NCBI RefSeq assembly: GCF_001280085.1 | Contig: NZ_LGED01000277.1 | Coordinates: 1 to 28,357, forward strand | Direction: 5' to 3' | DNA length: 28,357 nucleotides | From: Saccharothrix sp. NRRL B-16348 | Lineage (GTDB): Bacteria > Actinomycetota > Actinomycetes > Mycobacteriales > Pseudonocardiaceae | Part shown: positions 17,390 to 24,942 of the stretch, piece after piece | Numbering within the stretch: position 1 is the first letter of the stretch | Layout: each line of letters opens with the position of its first letter | Notes under the pieces: generated by a model | Databases searched by the model: none | What the model saw: the letters and a program-made list of their open reading frames with translations, nothing else | What the model was told of the DNA's origin: nothing | Translations under genes and position numbers: made by a program

Positions 17390-17434
17390 TACTGGGGGTC
17401 AAGGGGTCGCAGGTTCAAATCCTGTCGTCCCGAC
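17390..17434 (+). other. tRNA 3'-half relic, att-like
   Basis: This segment reads as the 3' half of a tRNA. The T-arm is GCAGG-TTCAAAT-CCTGT, followed by an acceptor-like GTCCCGAC end. No matching 5' half (D-arm or acceptor 5' strand) exists upstream, and a strong terminator follows. A tRNA 3' end alone is what an integrated element leaves at its distal att site. The tRNA species cannot be assigned. It differs from both tRNA-Val genes here, so it is not their duplicate. Confidence 0.5.
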
Positions 17435-17443
17435 GGTCTGAAG

Positions 17444-17484
17444 AAGCCCGCTCGATCTGGATGTTTGCCCAGGTCAGCGGGCTT
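17444..17484 (+). terminator. Rho-independent terminator after the tRNA relic
   Basis: AAGCCCGCT at 17444-17452 pairs with AGCGGGCTT at 17476-17484. Within it GATCTGG pairs with CCAGGTC, giving a ~16-pair stem with one bulge. The run continues TTT at 17485-17487. It is a typical tRNA-gene terminator, preserved with the tRNA fragment. Confidence 0.75.
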
Positions 17485-17840
17485 TTTCGTGTATCGGTGT
17501 CGATCTTGACGCGATCGTCCACTATGGAATGTACTGGCCGGTAACCCGGTTAGTGGGAGGCTTTTGGGAGGATCGCGTCGCGTGGGTGAAATGGGGTCGC
17601 GTTAGCTAAAGCGAATTATGTCGCCCGTTCGGGTGTTCTTCCTGGTCACGGCTGGCGTGTGTGGCGACGGCCGTCCGGGTGGTCCGCTGGTGCGATCTCG
17701 TGAATGGCGCGAAGCGGCACCCGGCCGGTGGGGCGGTGCCTGTGGCGGCGCCGCTGTGGTTCTTCGCGCAGCGGTCGTTTGGGGCGGTGCTCCGGTGTGA
17801 TGTCCCGGCTGCGGGAACGGCCGTAGGGGCACGGCGGGAT

Positions 17841-17946
17841 GTGCTCCTGGGGAACGGCGGACGGCTGTGGTGTCAGAGTGTCATCGCCGTGCTGGCCTGT
17901 GGATCCGGAGGACCTGCGCAGGTTCGAATCCCCGGCAGGAGCACCA
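17841..17946 (+). other. tRNA-like hairpin with T-loop motif, probably degenerate
   Basis: GTGCTCCTG at 17841-17849 pairs perfectly with CAGGAGCAC at 17936-17944. Just inside the 3' arm lies a T-loop-like GGTTCGAATCCCC, and CACCA follows. A 5-pair ACGGC/GCCGT stem lies in the middle. The T-stem does not pair and no proper D-arm or anticodon loop forms, so it is not a working tRNA. It immediately precedes the first of two direct repeats. Confidence 0.35.
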
Positions 17947-18030
17947 AAGGATGGGAACAGGGCTGACCAGGGGATTCATGATGGCAGCTTGGTCATCGAG
18001 TCGTCTTTTGGGTTGCCTGCACCAAGGTGA
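17935..18030 (+). repeat. Direct repeat A, coding-like C-terminal fragment
   Basis: It aligns without gaps to 26715-26810; 66 of the first 93 bases match by hand count. In one frame both copies end in a stop and read AG-PKDGNR-DQ, then GSLV-ESSFGL-AP. Many differences in the second half are silent. The two copies bracket the six-gene operon. No convincing start is visible; GTG 17839 would give a 63-residue peptide whose first half does not resemble copy B. Confidence 0.6.
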
Positions 18031-18078
18031 CCATGTCGAGCATGCGGAAGCCGGCGCAGCGAGCGCGGCGAACCGAGG

Positions 18079-19137
18079 TCAGTGCTGTGGGGCTCTGGAT
18101 CCGTCTTTCTGGAGAGGCGGATCTGTCGGGAGCAACCCCAGAGATCTCAGTATGCGTCCGGTGTCGGCTCCGTCAATGATCATGTAGGAACGGGGGCGCC
18201 GGACGTCGTGGGCGTAGGCGTCCATCATGCTGACTACGCTGGGCTTGATCTGATGACAGTGCTGAAGGACGAGCAGTTCCGCAGGCTCGGTGAACAGCCG
18301 GTCGATCTGGTCCCCGTTTTTGCCTAGGGCCTTGACGTCCATGGCCCGAGGGTGGCCTGGGCCCTTGAACAGCCACGCGGCCGACATCTGGCGCCCACGG
18401 GCGAACACCCGTGACGTGTAGAGGTCGGAGCGCTCACCACCCCAGTCCTTCGGAATGTACGACTCGCCGATCACCCTCGCGAAGGCGTGCTTCACCGTGT
18501 CCTCCGACACCCGCAACACCGCTTCACCTTCGGCCGCGGCGAAGGGGGATGCGAAGTCGATTTTGCTGAACTGGCTGATGTCGCTGGGGTAGATCCGCGC
18601 TCCCGGTGCCGGACCTCCCGCGGCGAGGTCGTCGTCGACGAACGACCGGACTCCGATGAAGAACGGCCTGAGTTCGACTCGCTGCGCCTCGAGACCGGTG
18701 ACCGTCCCGATCAGATAAACCCGCCGGCTGCCGACGATGCCGCCGGGTGCGGACGCACTGGCTACTCTCGCTGCGTTGAACGTCCCGGTGACGAGCACCG
18801 GCTCGTTCGCCTCGAGCACCGCGGTGAAGCTGGCTGGCTTGAAGCCGCGAGCGTCGCGGTCGCGGTCTCGCTGGAACGTGAACTCCAGTTCAGTGCCTAC
18901 GACGTGACCCTCACGCAAGTCCTGTTCCAGGACGCGCCTGGCCAGTTCACCGACTCCCAGAGGGACGAGCGCCTCGGCGAGTTCTGCGGCGAGCGCGTAG
19001 GGAAAGGCTGCTTCGGGATCGCTCCTGCGGGCAGACCGCGCCCGTGCTGACTCCGTCCGCCGCTCGCCGAGGAGTGACTGAACCTGGTCCTGGTGCAGGA
19101 AGTACGGCTCGAGCGCGATGCGCGTCATCGACGACAT
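18079..19137 (-). CDS. Protein of unknown family with conserved charged C-terminal core, possible effector of the SMC operon
   Basis: The protein has 352 residues from ATG 19137, with GAAAGGA just upstream. It is the last gene of the operon, 60 bases after the kinase. Residues ~1-200 are mixed alpha/beta with many hydrophobic strands (VLVTGTF, VYLIGTVTGLE). The C-terminal part is more distinctive: GESYIPKDWGGERSDLYTSR at 224-243, AAWLFKG at 253-259, LGKNGDQIDRL at 271-281, PAELLVLQHCH, and RPRSYMIIDG. The acidic and lysine positions (E225, D231, E235, D238, K258) would suit a metal-dependent nuclease core of the PD-(D/E)xK type, but spacing and fold are unproven. I do not recognise a named family. 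Its position in place of a JetD-like nuclease suggests an effector role, which is inference. Confidence 0.85.
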   Translation of the reverse strand: MSSMTRIALEPYFLHQDQVQSLLGERRTESARARSARRSDPEAAFPYALAAELAEALVPLGVGELARRVLEQDLREGHVVGTELEFTFQRDRDRDARGFKPASFTAVLEANEPVLVTGTFNAARVASASAPGGIVGSRRVYLIGTVTGLEAQRVELRPFFIGVRSFVDDDLAAGGPAPGARIYPSDISQFSKIDFASPFAAAEGEAVLRVSEDTVKHAFARVIGESYIPKDWGGERSDLYTSRVFARGRQMSAAWLFKGPGHPRAMDVKALGKNGDQIDRLFTEPAELLVLQHCHQIKPSVVSMMDAYAHDVRRPRSYMIIDGADTGRILRSLGLLPTDPPLQKDGSRAPQH

Positions 19138-19197
19138 GATCCTTTCGGCTGAGGTGGACCAGAACTTCTGCGCATGGTGGTGTTGGGACGAAAAGGG

Positions 19198-20580
19198 TCA
19201 CGGGACGTCCTCGATTAGGCGAAGGAACTCGTCCACGTCCTGTGGCCGGTCGGCTGGCCTGTGTTGGGTCGCCTCCGCTACTACGACTGTCCACGGTCCG
19301 CTGGTGGGCAACAGTGGGAGGTTCTGCTCCGGTCGTTCTCCTGTCAGGATGGCCGCGATGAGCCGTCCGATGCTGTAGATGTCGGTGGCCGCCGTCACGT
19401 GGTGGGGGTTTCCAGATGCCAACTCCGGCGCGGCGAATCCCTCGGAGCCGAAGCCGGTGCCGGTCCTGGTGCGGCCCGGTGCGCTGGTTTCGCCCCGGGG
19501 TTGCCGCCCCAGCCCCCAGTCCGCCACGACCCACATGCTGTTGAGAAGCAGGACGTTGGCAGGCTTGATGTCGCGGTGGATCCTGTCGTCGGCATGTGGG
19601 CGGCGCAGTCCGTCGCAGACCGCGGTGACGAGATCCCGGAGGGTTCCTGCTTCCCGCTGTAGGCGGTCCACGTGACCCTCAGCGCTGCCCTCCGCGAGCG
19701 GCATGACGAACCACCGGCCGTCGGGGTCGGAGTCCAGGACCGGCATGACGTTCGGATGCTCTCCGTAGAGGCGTCCGATGGAGATCTCGCGGCGCATGCG
19801 GTGCAGGGCGTCCTCATCGCCGTAGCGGAGTCGCTTCAGGGCAACGGGGATGCGGGTGTGTTTGTGCACGCCGCTGTAGACCGCACCCTGACCACCTTCG
19901 GCGAGAGGTTCCTGGTCCCTGTCGTAGTCGGACTTCGTGCCGCGCTCGAGCCACCGTACAGCGGCCCACGGCGCGGTCGCGCCCAGCTCAGTCGAGACGT
20001 CGTCGGCGAGCAGAGAGCGGGCCACCTCGACGACGTGGTCCCGGTACGGCCCGTCCCGGTGTCCACGAAGGATGGTCAGCAGCGGCCGTGCGGCGGGATA
20101 GTGCGTGAGCTGGCCGACCAGACGGAGTGCCTCCGCGTCCTGGGCCGCCCGCCGTTCGCCGCGCTGGCTCTTGTGTTCTTGCCGGGCAGCGTGCAGTTCG
20201 AAGTGAGGGACCCAGCCCAACGGAGGATGGCGGATCGTACCCGACACGTACTCGTGCTCGAGACCGACGCACCCGGCTCGGGCCAAGGCGAGCGCCACGT
20301 GATCAGCCCGATCGCCGAACTTGGTCGTGATGGTCTTCCATCGGCGCGGCGCTGTGGTGGCCCAGTTCCAGTCGGCTTCGTTGACGAGACCGTCTGGCTG
20401 TTGCGGGGGAGTAGGTGGGTGTGCGCGCAGGTGCACCCGCCGCACTTTGGGGCGGCCGGCGCGGTCACGGCCGAAAGTACCGTCGGTGTTCGTCGGCTGA
20501 GCGTAGGCGCAGAGTCCCTCGGGCACGCCAGGATGGCCGGGCATCGGGAATTCCCCTGCTGGGTGAAAAGGTTCGGTCAC
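19198..20580 (-). CDS. Serine/threonine protein kinase with unique N-terminal half
   Basis: The protein has 460 residues. GTG at 20580 overlaps the stop of the SMC-like gene as GTGA. Residues 1-215 match no domain I know; they include GHPGVPEGLCAYAQ near the start and KFGDRADHVALALARAGCVG at ~87-106. Residues 224-460 are a Hanks-type kinase: glycine loop LAEGGQGAVYSG (226-237), K249 in VALKR, catalytic HRDIKPANVLL (D337, N342), DWG at 354-356 in place of DFG, and APE at 384-386. All residues needed for phosphotransfer are visible. No membrane helix or PASTA repeats are present, so it is a cytoplasmic enzyme, unlike PknB. Translational coupling to the SMC gene implies a role in the same complex or in its control. 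Defence operons such as Pgl and Stk2 also use kinases. Confidence 0.92.
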   Translation of the reverse strand: MTEPFHPAGEFPMPGHPGVPEGLCAYAQPTNTDGTFGRDRAGRPKVRRVHLRAHPPTPPQQPDGLVNEADWNWATTAPRRWKTITTKFGDRADHVALALARAGCVGLEHEYVSGTIRHPPLGWVPHFELHAARQEHKSQRGERRAAQDAEALRLVGQLTHYPAARPLLTILRGHRDGPYRDHVVEVARSLLADDVSTELGATAPWAAVRWLERGTKSDYDRDQEPLAEGGQGAVYSGVHKHTRIPVALKRLRYGDEDALHRMRREISIGRLYGEHPNVMPVLDSDPDGRWFVMPLAEGSAEGHVDRLQREAGTLRDLVTAVCDGLRRPHADDRIHRDIKPANVLLLNSMWVVADWGLGRQPRGETSAPGRTRTGTGFGSEGFAAPELASGNPHHVTAATDIYSIGRLIAAILTGERPEQNLPLLPTSGPWTVVVAEATQHRPADRPQDVDEFLRLIEDVP

Positions 20581-23500
20581 TCTGCGCCCTTCCCCGGGGT
20601 GTCCTCACCGGACTCGTTGTCCGCGGGGCGGTAGGAGTTCAACCAGTCACGAAGTAGTTCGACGCGGGCGCGGTTAGCCTCGTCTCCGACGATGACAGGT
20701 GCTTCGTTGTAGGCCATGCTGTCGGAACGGCGGCGGAGTTTGACGTAGAGCCCGGACGCCTCGATGGCGTAGCGCTCCATGTCGTCCTGCAGCGCGCCGA
20801 TCACGGTGATGTCGCGGTCCTTGCCAATTTGTTCGAACAGCGCGACCGCCTCGCGACGATGCTGCTTGCCGAGGTTGCGGCCCAGCTCGTCCAGCACCAG
20901 CAGCAAGGGACGGCTTCCTCCTCCAGCGAGCGCGGCGGCGCACACCAGCTTGACGGCTTTCTCGTCCATCTGTGCGGTGTTGCTGCGAAGGTTGTAGCCC
21001 GACATCCGTTGCCCTTCGGCGCGCCGCCACTTGGGCGTGACAGTCCACTGCCACGACCGATCGGAATCTGCGGGTGGCTCAGGCTCCGGGTAGTCGAGGC
21101 CCGCCCCGTAACCGCCGTAGCGTTGGTCGAGGCGGTCGAACTCATCGCTGACCTTCTTGAGCCTTGCCTTGATTCCCAGGGCGAGCGATGCCCGGTGCGC
21201 TTGCGAAGTCTGCTCGGCCTCGCTCAAACCCTGCCGAGCCGCCTCCAGGTCGCCGGTGCGTTGCGCGCGCTGGGAGGCGATCTGCCGTTGCTCGTAGAGG
21301 TCGTGCCGTTCGGTGAGGTTCAGGTGGGTGAGCAGCGCGCGGATGAGGTCAGGAACCAAGGGAATTCGAACGTCAAGTCCGCCACGTTGCCAGCGTTGCT
21401 CGATGAGCAGTTCCCGGATCTCGGCGGGCATTTCGTCGTGCGGCGTGCCGTCGGGGAAACACCTCCGCACGACCTCGTTGACCTGGTGCTGAGTTTCCTC
21501 GTTCCACCACGCGGTCGTGCGGGTGTGCAGCTCGGCGTCCAGGGCCAGCAGGAACCGGTGCGCTGACTCGGGTGAGTCTCCCCAGGCCGCCTCGCGCCCA
21601 GGCAGGTCCAACGCCAGTCGCTCATCGGTGAGCTTCGTCTTTGTTTCGTCCTGTTCGCTCAGCTCATGCTTGAGGCGACCTTCGGCGCTGCGCAGGTTTC
21701 CGATTCGCTCCTCGCGTGCTTGCTTCGCGCCCAGTACGCCAGCGTAAGCCTTGTGGGCAGCGTCCAACACGGGCTTCAGCGCAGTGCGCCGTTCGTCCCG
21801 TCCGCGGTTGGCCGCTCGTAGTTCGGACATCTTCTCTACGATCGAATCCGCCTTCTCAGCGGCTGCGGCCGCTTCGGTACGAGTTTTGGCTCGCGACAGC
21901 GCGCGCCGCTCCGCGGCGAGGATTTTCTCGACCTTGGTGAGAAGATCGGCTTTCCCGCGATGGTCGGCGCGGGCCGCGGCGATGCGTGCGGCGCGGCCGG
22001 TGAGCGGCTCTGCGAACTCACCCACGACTAACACCCCGGCGGCCACGTCGATCTCCGAGGGCTGCGCGCCCGCCCGGTCGACGATCGCGGACAGGAACGT
22101 GGAGAGGTCGAACCTTGGGTCGGCACTCGCGGGCACGCTGGTGCTGTGGGTGGGTGCGTGCGGCTGTGGGGGGTCGGCCATGACCAGTGTCGCCGTCCCT
22201 GACTGCCCCGCGAGTTTTGTCCGGGCTTCGCCGGCGCGCCCGCGTGGAATCACGATGGCGCCGCGATAGGGCACGAGGCGAGGTTCCCAGTCGCGTCGCT
22301 GGTCGGGATCGAGTTGGACGACGTCCAGCAACGGAGCGGCGGGGATGTCCTCCTCACGCAGCGCCTGCAACTCCTCTGCGGCCACGTCCTCACCGGATTC
22401 CGCGGCGGCGAGCCGCTTGCTCGCTCGTTCCTCGGCTTCCTCGGCGACTCCCTTGGCCCCGAGCGCCTGTTCCACCGCCGTGAGAGCATCGGCCTCCTCG
22501 GTCTGCGCGGTCACGACGCTGCGTCCGTCGGCACCGCGAGCCTTGTCCGAGAACTGCCGATGTTCCCCGGCCAGTTCTTCCAAACGCCGGGCGGCGACCT
22601 GATGAGCGGTGTCCAGCTGTTTGTCACGCTCGGTCAGTTCCTTCCAGCTTCGTTCGACCTCGCGAAAGTTGCGGTCGAGCTGCTCGTCATCGTTCAGCTT
22701 GGCGAGTTCGTCTTCCGCATTGGACAACTCGACCTGCAATTCTGCGGCGCGGACGCCCAGGTTCTTGAGGTCGTGTTGGATCTCGTCGGTGCGGGCGACG
22801 CCGTCCAGGAACCTCCGGGCGCACCGGGCTTGCCACGCTGCGGCCGCAGCGCCCAACAGACGGCGAGCTTCGACGCGCCGGGTGATGCCGGCCTCGACCA
22901 CCGCCATCTCCTGTACCCATCGGTCGAGATCCCCTGTCGCCTCGCGAACGTCGGCGCGGTGGGTGTGCTCGGCCGACCGGAGAACCTGCTCCTGTTCGAG
23001 TTCGCGGTCCAGCCCGGTCAGTGTGGAGATGGCGTCGAAGATCCTCCGCGGATCCAGGTCGTTGAGCGGTTGGGCTAACAGGTTGGCCGCCGGACTGGAA
23101 CGCACCGAGGTCGACAGGAACGACACGCACCGCACGTGGCTGCCGTATAGGACGGAAGCGAGCCGGTTCGCGTGGAAGTCGGTGCGTCCGTTGCTGGTCG
23201 GCAGCGCGTCCCACAAGCTGTCGACTCCCGCGGCACGTTCGGACTCGGTCGCCCCGTACGGGACGTGGAGCCCGTTGTGCCAGCGCAGATGCACGTGTGA
23301 TGCCTTGCGGTTGATCCGCAGCCACACGGTCAGAGCACTGGCTGACAGCTCGGCGACAGTATCGGCACTAGGGTCGGCGAACACACCGATCACATACCCC
23401 CGGTCGACGCTGGACCAGCGGGTTTCCTGTGCCGCGAGCTCGGCGGTGAACAGCAGTTCCGCCGCCGCCGCCGCACCGCTGGCCAGCCGCCATTGCTCAT

Positions 23501-23726
23501 CGGCATGCAGCAGGCTCACTGCGGCGATCAGGGAGGACTTCCCTGCCCCGTTGGAGTCCTTCGGGCCCTGGCCAGCGACAGTGACCAGGCCCTGGCTGAT
23601 CATCGGCACCGGGTGTGTGGACAGCCGGGAGATGTCGACCACCTGGAGTCCGACCAACACTCGATTGCCGACGACGTCGAACGGGCCTGCATCACCGCCC
23701 GCGGACCAGGTACGGGCTGTGCTCAC
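20577..23726 (-). CDS. SMC-like ATPase of a MukBEF/Wadjet-like system
   Basis: The protein has 1049 residues. GTG at 23726 has GAGGAG 4 bases upstream and starts 8 bases after the previous stop. Walker A is SNGAGKSS at 58-65 (K63). Walker B is LLLVLDE with D946/E947. The ~30 residues before it carry NTAQMDEKAVKLV in place of a canonical LSGG signature. Two long charged, heptad-rich stretches (~245-455 and ~620-880) look like antiparallel coiled coil. Between them lies a compact hinge-like part (DWEPRLVPYRGAIVIPRGRA at ~480-500). N- and C-terminal ATPase halves with a coil and hinge define SMC/MukB/JetC-type motors that load on or extrude DNA. Its placement after kleisin- and KITE-like genes supports this. 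It is too divergent to name by eye. It shares no obvious similarity with the standard chromosomal Smc. Confidence 0.88.
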   Translation of the reverse strand: MSTARTWSAGGDAGPFDVVGNRVLVGLQVVDISRLSTHPVPMISQGLVTVAGQGPKDSNGAGKSSLIAAVSLLHADEQWRLASGAAAAAELLFTAELAAQETRWSSVDRGYVIGVFADPSADTVAELSASALTVWLRINRKASHVHLRWHNGLHVPYGATESERAAGVDSLWDALPTSNGRTDFHANRLASVLYGSHVRCVSFLSTSVRSSPAANLLAQPLNDLDPRRIFDAISTLTGLDRELEQEQVLRSAEHTHRADVREATGDLDRWVQEMAVVEAGITRRVEARRLLGAAAAAWQARCARRFLDGVARTDEIQHDLKNLGVRAAELQVELSNAEDELAKLNDDEQLDRNFREVERSWKELTERDKQLDTAHQVAARRLEELAGEHRQFSDKARGADGRSVVTAQTEEADALTAVEQALGAKGVAEEAEERASKRLAAAESGEDVAAEELQALREEDIPAAPLLDVVQLDPDQRRDWEPRLVPYRGAIVIPRGRAGEARTKLAGQSGTATLVMADPPQPHAPTHSTSVPASADPRFDLSTFLSAIVDRAGAQPSEIDVAAGVLVVGEFAEPLTGRAARIAAARADHRGKADLLTKVEKILAAERRALSRAKTRTEAAAAAEKADSIVEKMSELRAANRGRDERRTALKPVLDAAHKAYAGVLGAKQAREERIGNLRSAEGRLKHELSEQDETKTKLTDERLALDLPGREAAWGDSPESAHRFLLALDAELHTRTTAWWNEETQHQVNEVVRRCFPDGTPHDEMPAEIRELLIEQRWQRGGLDVRIPLVPDLIRALLTHLNLTERHDLYEQRQIASQRAQRTGDLEAARQGLSEAEQTSQAHRASLALGIKARLKKVSDEFDRLDQRYGGYGAGLDYPEPEPPADSDRSWQWTVTPKWRRAEGQRMSGYNLRSNTAQMDEKAVKLVCAAALAGGGSRPLLLVLDELGRNLGKQHRREAVALFEQIGKDRDITVIGALQDDMERYAIEASGLYVKLRRRSDSMAYNEAPVIVGDEANRARVELLRDWLNSYRPADNESGEDTPGKGAE

Positions 23727-23734
23727 TTTTCTCC

Positions 23735-24394
23735 TCAGGGATGTGCGCGGCGTGCGCGAATCGCGGCCGCCAGCGGACTCTGCGGCGCGGCGGCCAGGAT
23801 GAGCTCCTGCTGCAACACTCGACGTGCCACCGGTGTCAGCCGGTGGAGCTGGGGGCCGGGAAGGTAGGCGGACTCACCCACGGCGGTTCGGCCACGAGTG
23901 GGCGCGAGCTGCACGAGTCCAGCCGCACGCAACCTCCGCAGGGCGGTGCGGACATCTCCTCGTCCCGGCTGAGCGTAGCGGAGCAACTCACTGACGGTAG
24001 TCGGTCGCGCGGAGATCCAGGAGTCGCCGGACAGCTTTCCCTCGCTGCGGGGAATCGCGACCGAGTGGATCAACACCAGCACGAGCACGGCCCGATCGAT
24101 GACGGGGAGGGCGTTCCAGCCCGCAGCGGTCAGTTCAGCCGCCACGTCGTCGCGGTACCCCGACGTCCACCGCGCGTTGCCCACCGGAACGAGCGTCCGT
24201 CCCACCCGGTGCAACAGGCGCTGGAGGTCCCGGCGCAGCGTGGCATCCCGCAACGCCGGCATCTGCACCTCGGGCACCGGCTGGGTGCTGTGTTCCACCG
24301 CCGCGAACGCGGCCAGGACTTCGTCACGGTGCTGTTCGCTCAACTCAGCGAGGATCGGCTCGAACACCGGGTGCGCCGCGTTGACGTTAGTCAT
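23735..24394 (-). CDS. Winged-helix KITE-like subunit (MukE/JetB-like candidate)
   Basis: The protein has 219 residues from ATG 24394, which overlaps the previous gene's stop as ATGA. The N-terminal half is helical (HPVFEPILAELSEQHRDEVL). Residues ~140-200 form a MarR-like winged helix: TTVSELLRYAQPGRGDVRTA, LRRLRAAGLVQLAPTRGRTA, then YLPGPQLHRLTPVARRVLQQ. Small tandem winged-helix proteins beside an SMC gene are usually KITE subunits that bind the kleisin. The role is inferred from size, fold and strict coupling to the SMC gene 8 bases downstream; sequence similarity to MukE or JetB could not be tested. Confidence 0.82.
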   Translation of the reverse strand: MTNVNAAHPVFEPILAELSEQHRDEVLAAFAAVEHSTQPVPEVQMPALRDATLRRDLQRLLHRVGRTLVPVGNARWTSGYRDDVAAELTAAGWNALPVIDRAVLVLVLIHSVAIPRSEGKLSGDSWISARPTTVSELLRYAQPGRGDVRTALRRLRAAGLVQLAPTRGRTAVGESAYLPGPQLHRLTPVARRVLQQELILAAAPQSPLAAAIRARRAHP

Positions 24395-24942
24395 CGCGGT
24401 CCTTCCACGTCGGCGCGGCCGATGTCGGCAGAAGAGGACACCATGCGCCACAGCTCGCGCAGAGCGCTCAGGTCCGCTGATCCCCATACCGCGACTCGCG
24501 GACCGAGCCGCACCATCTGAGCGGGCTCGTCCCACAGTAGCCAGGCGGCGCCCGCCAGACGCCGGATCGCCCCGAGCAAGGCTATGTTCGAGGCGGCCTC
24601 GGTTCGGTTGATGATCGCCCCGAGCACGGTTGCCACCTCGTCCTTCGACGCGGGCTTCCCCGGCCACAAGGGCCCTGTCGGGTCTGCCCAGCAGCAGCGC
24701 AGGCACGCGGCGAGCACACGTGCGGTGTCGTTAGGGTGCTCCACAGCGAGTACCGGCAGTCCCAACTCCTCCGCCACGCTGGGTCTCGCAGTCTCGGGAA
24801 CCGCAGCCAGCAGCCACACCGCTGCGACGTCGGGCTCGACCAGGCGCAGCATTCCCGCAGGGAAGGCACTGCTCGGCGCCACGCGCTGCGGGCCGGTGGC
24901 GCGGACGCGCGCCCACCACAGTGCCGTTTCGGCCTCGGTCAC
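24391..24942 (-). CDS. Small protein of the SMC operon, second KITE-like or adaptor candidate
   Basis: The protein has 183 residues. GTG at 24942 overlaps the kleisin-like gene's stop as GTGA, and its own stop overlaps the next start as ATGA. It is alanine- and leucine-rich and mostly helical: ETALWWARVRATGPQRVAPS at the start, then LRLVEPDVAAVWLLAAVPET, KDEVATVLGAIINRTEAASN, and WLLWDEPAQMVRLGPRVAVW. No enzyme motif, signal peptide or membrane segment is evident. I do not recognise the family. The 4-base overlaps on both sides indicate fixed stoichiometry with the kleisin-like and winged-helix proteins, so a structural role in the complex is the simplest reading. Confidence 0.8.
   Translation of the reverse strand: MTEAETALWWARVRATGPQRVAPSSAFPAGMLRLVEPDVAAVWLLAAVPETARPSVAEELGLPVLAVEHPNDTARVLAACLRCCWADPTGPLWPGKPASKDEVATVLGAIINRTEAASNIALLGAIRRLAGAAWLLWDEPAQMVRLGPRVAVWGSADLSALRELWRMVSSSADIGRADVEGPR

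Noticed and set aside
17841..17946. A selenocysteine or other long-arm tRNA gene
   Set aside because: The acceptor-like stem is perfect, but the T-stem does not pair and no proper D-arm or anticodon stem-loop can be drawn.
20577..23726. Assignment of the ATPase as the housekeeping chromosomal Smc
   Set aside because: It lacks the LSGG-type signature, is shorter than usual for Smc, and sits in a mobile-looking operon with a kinase.
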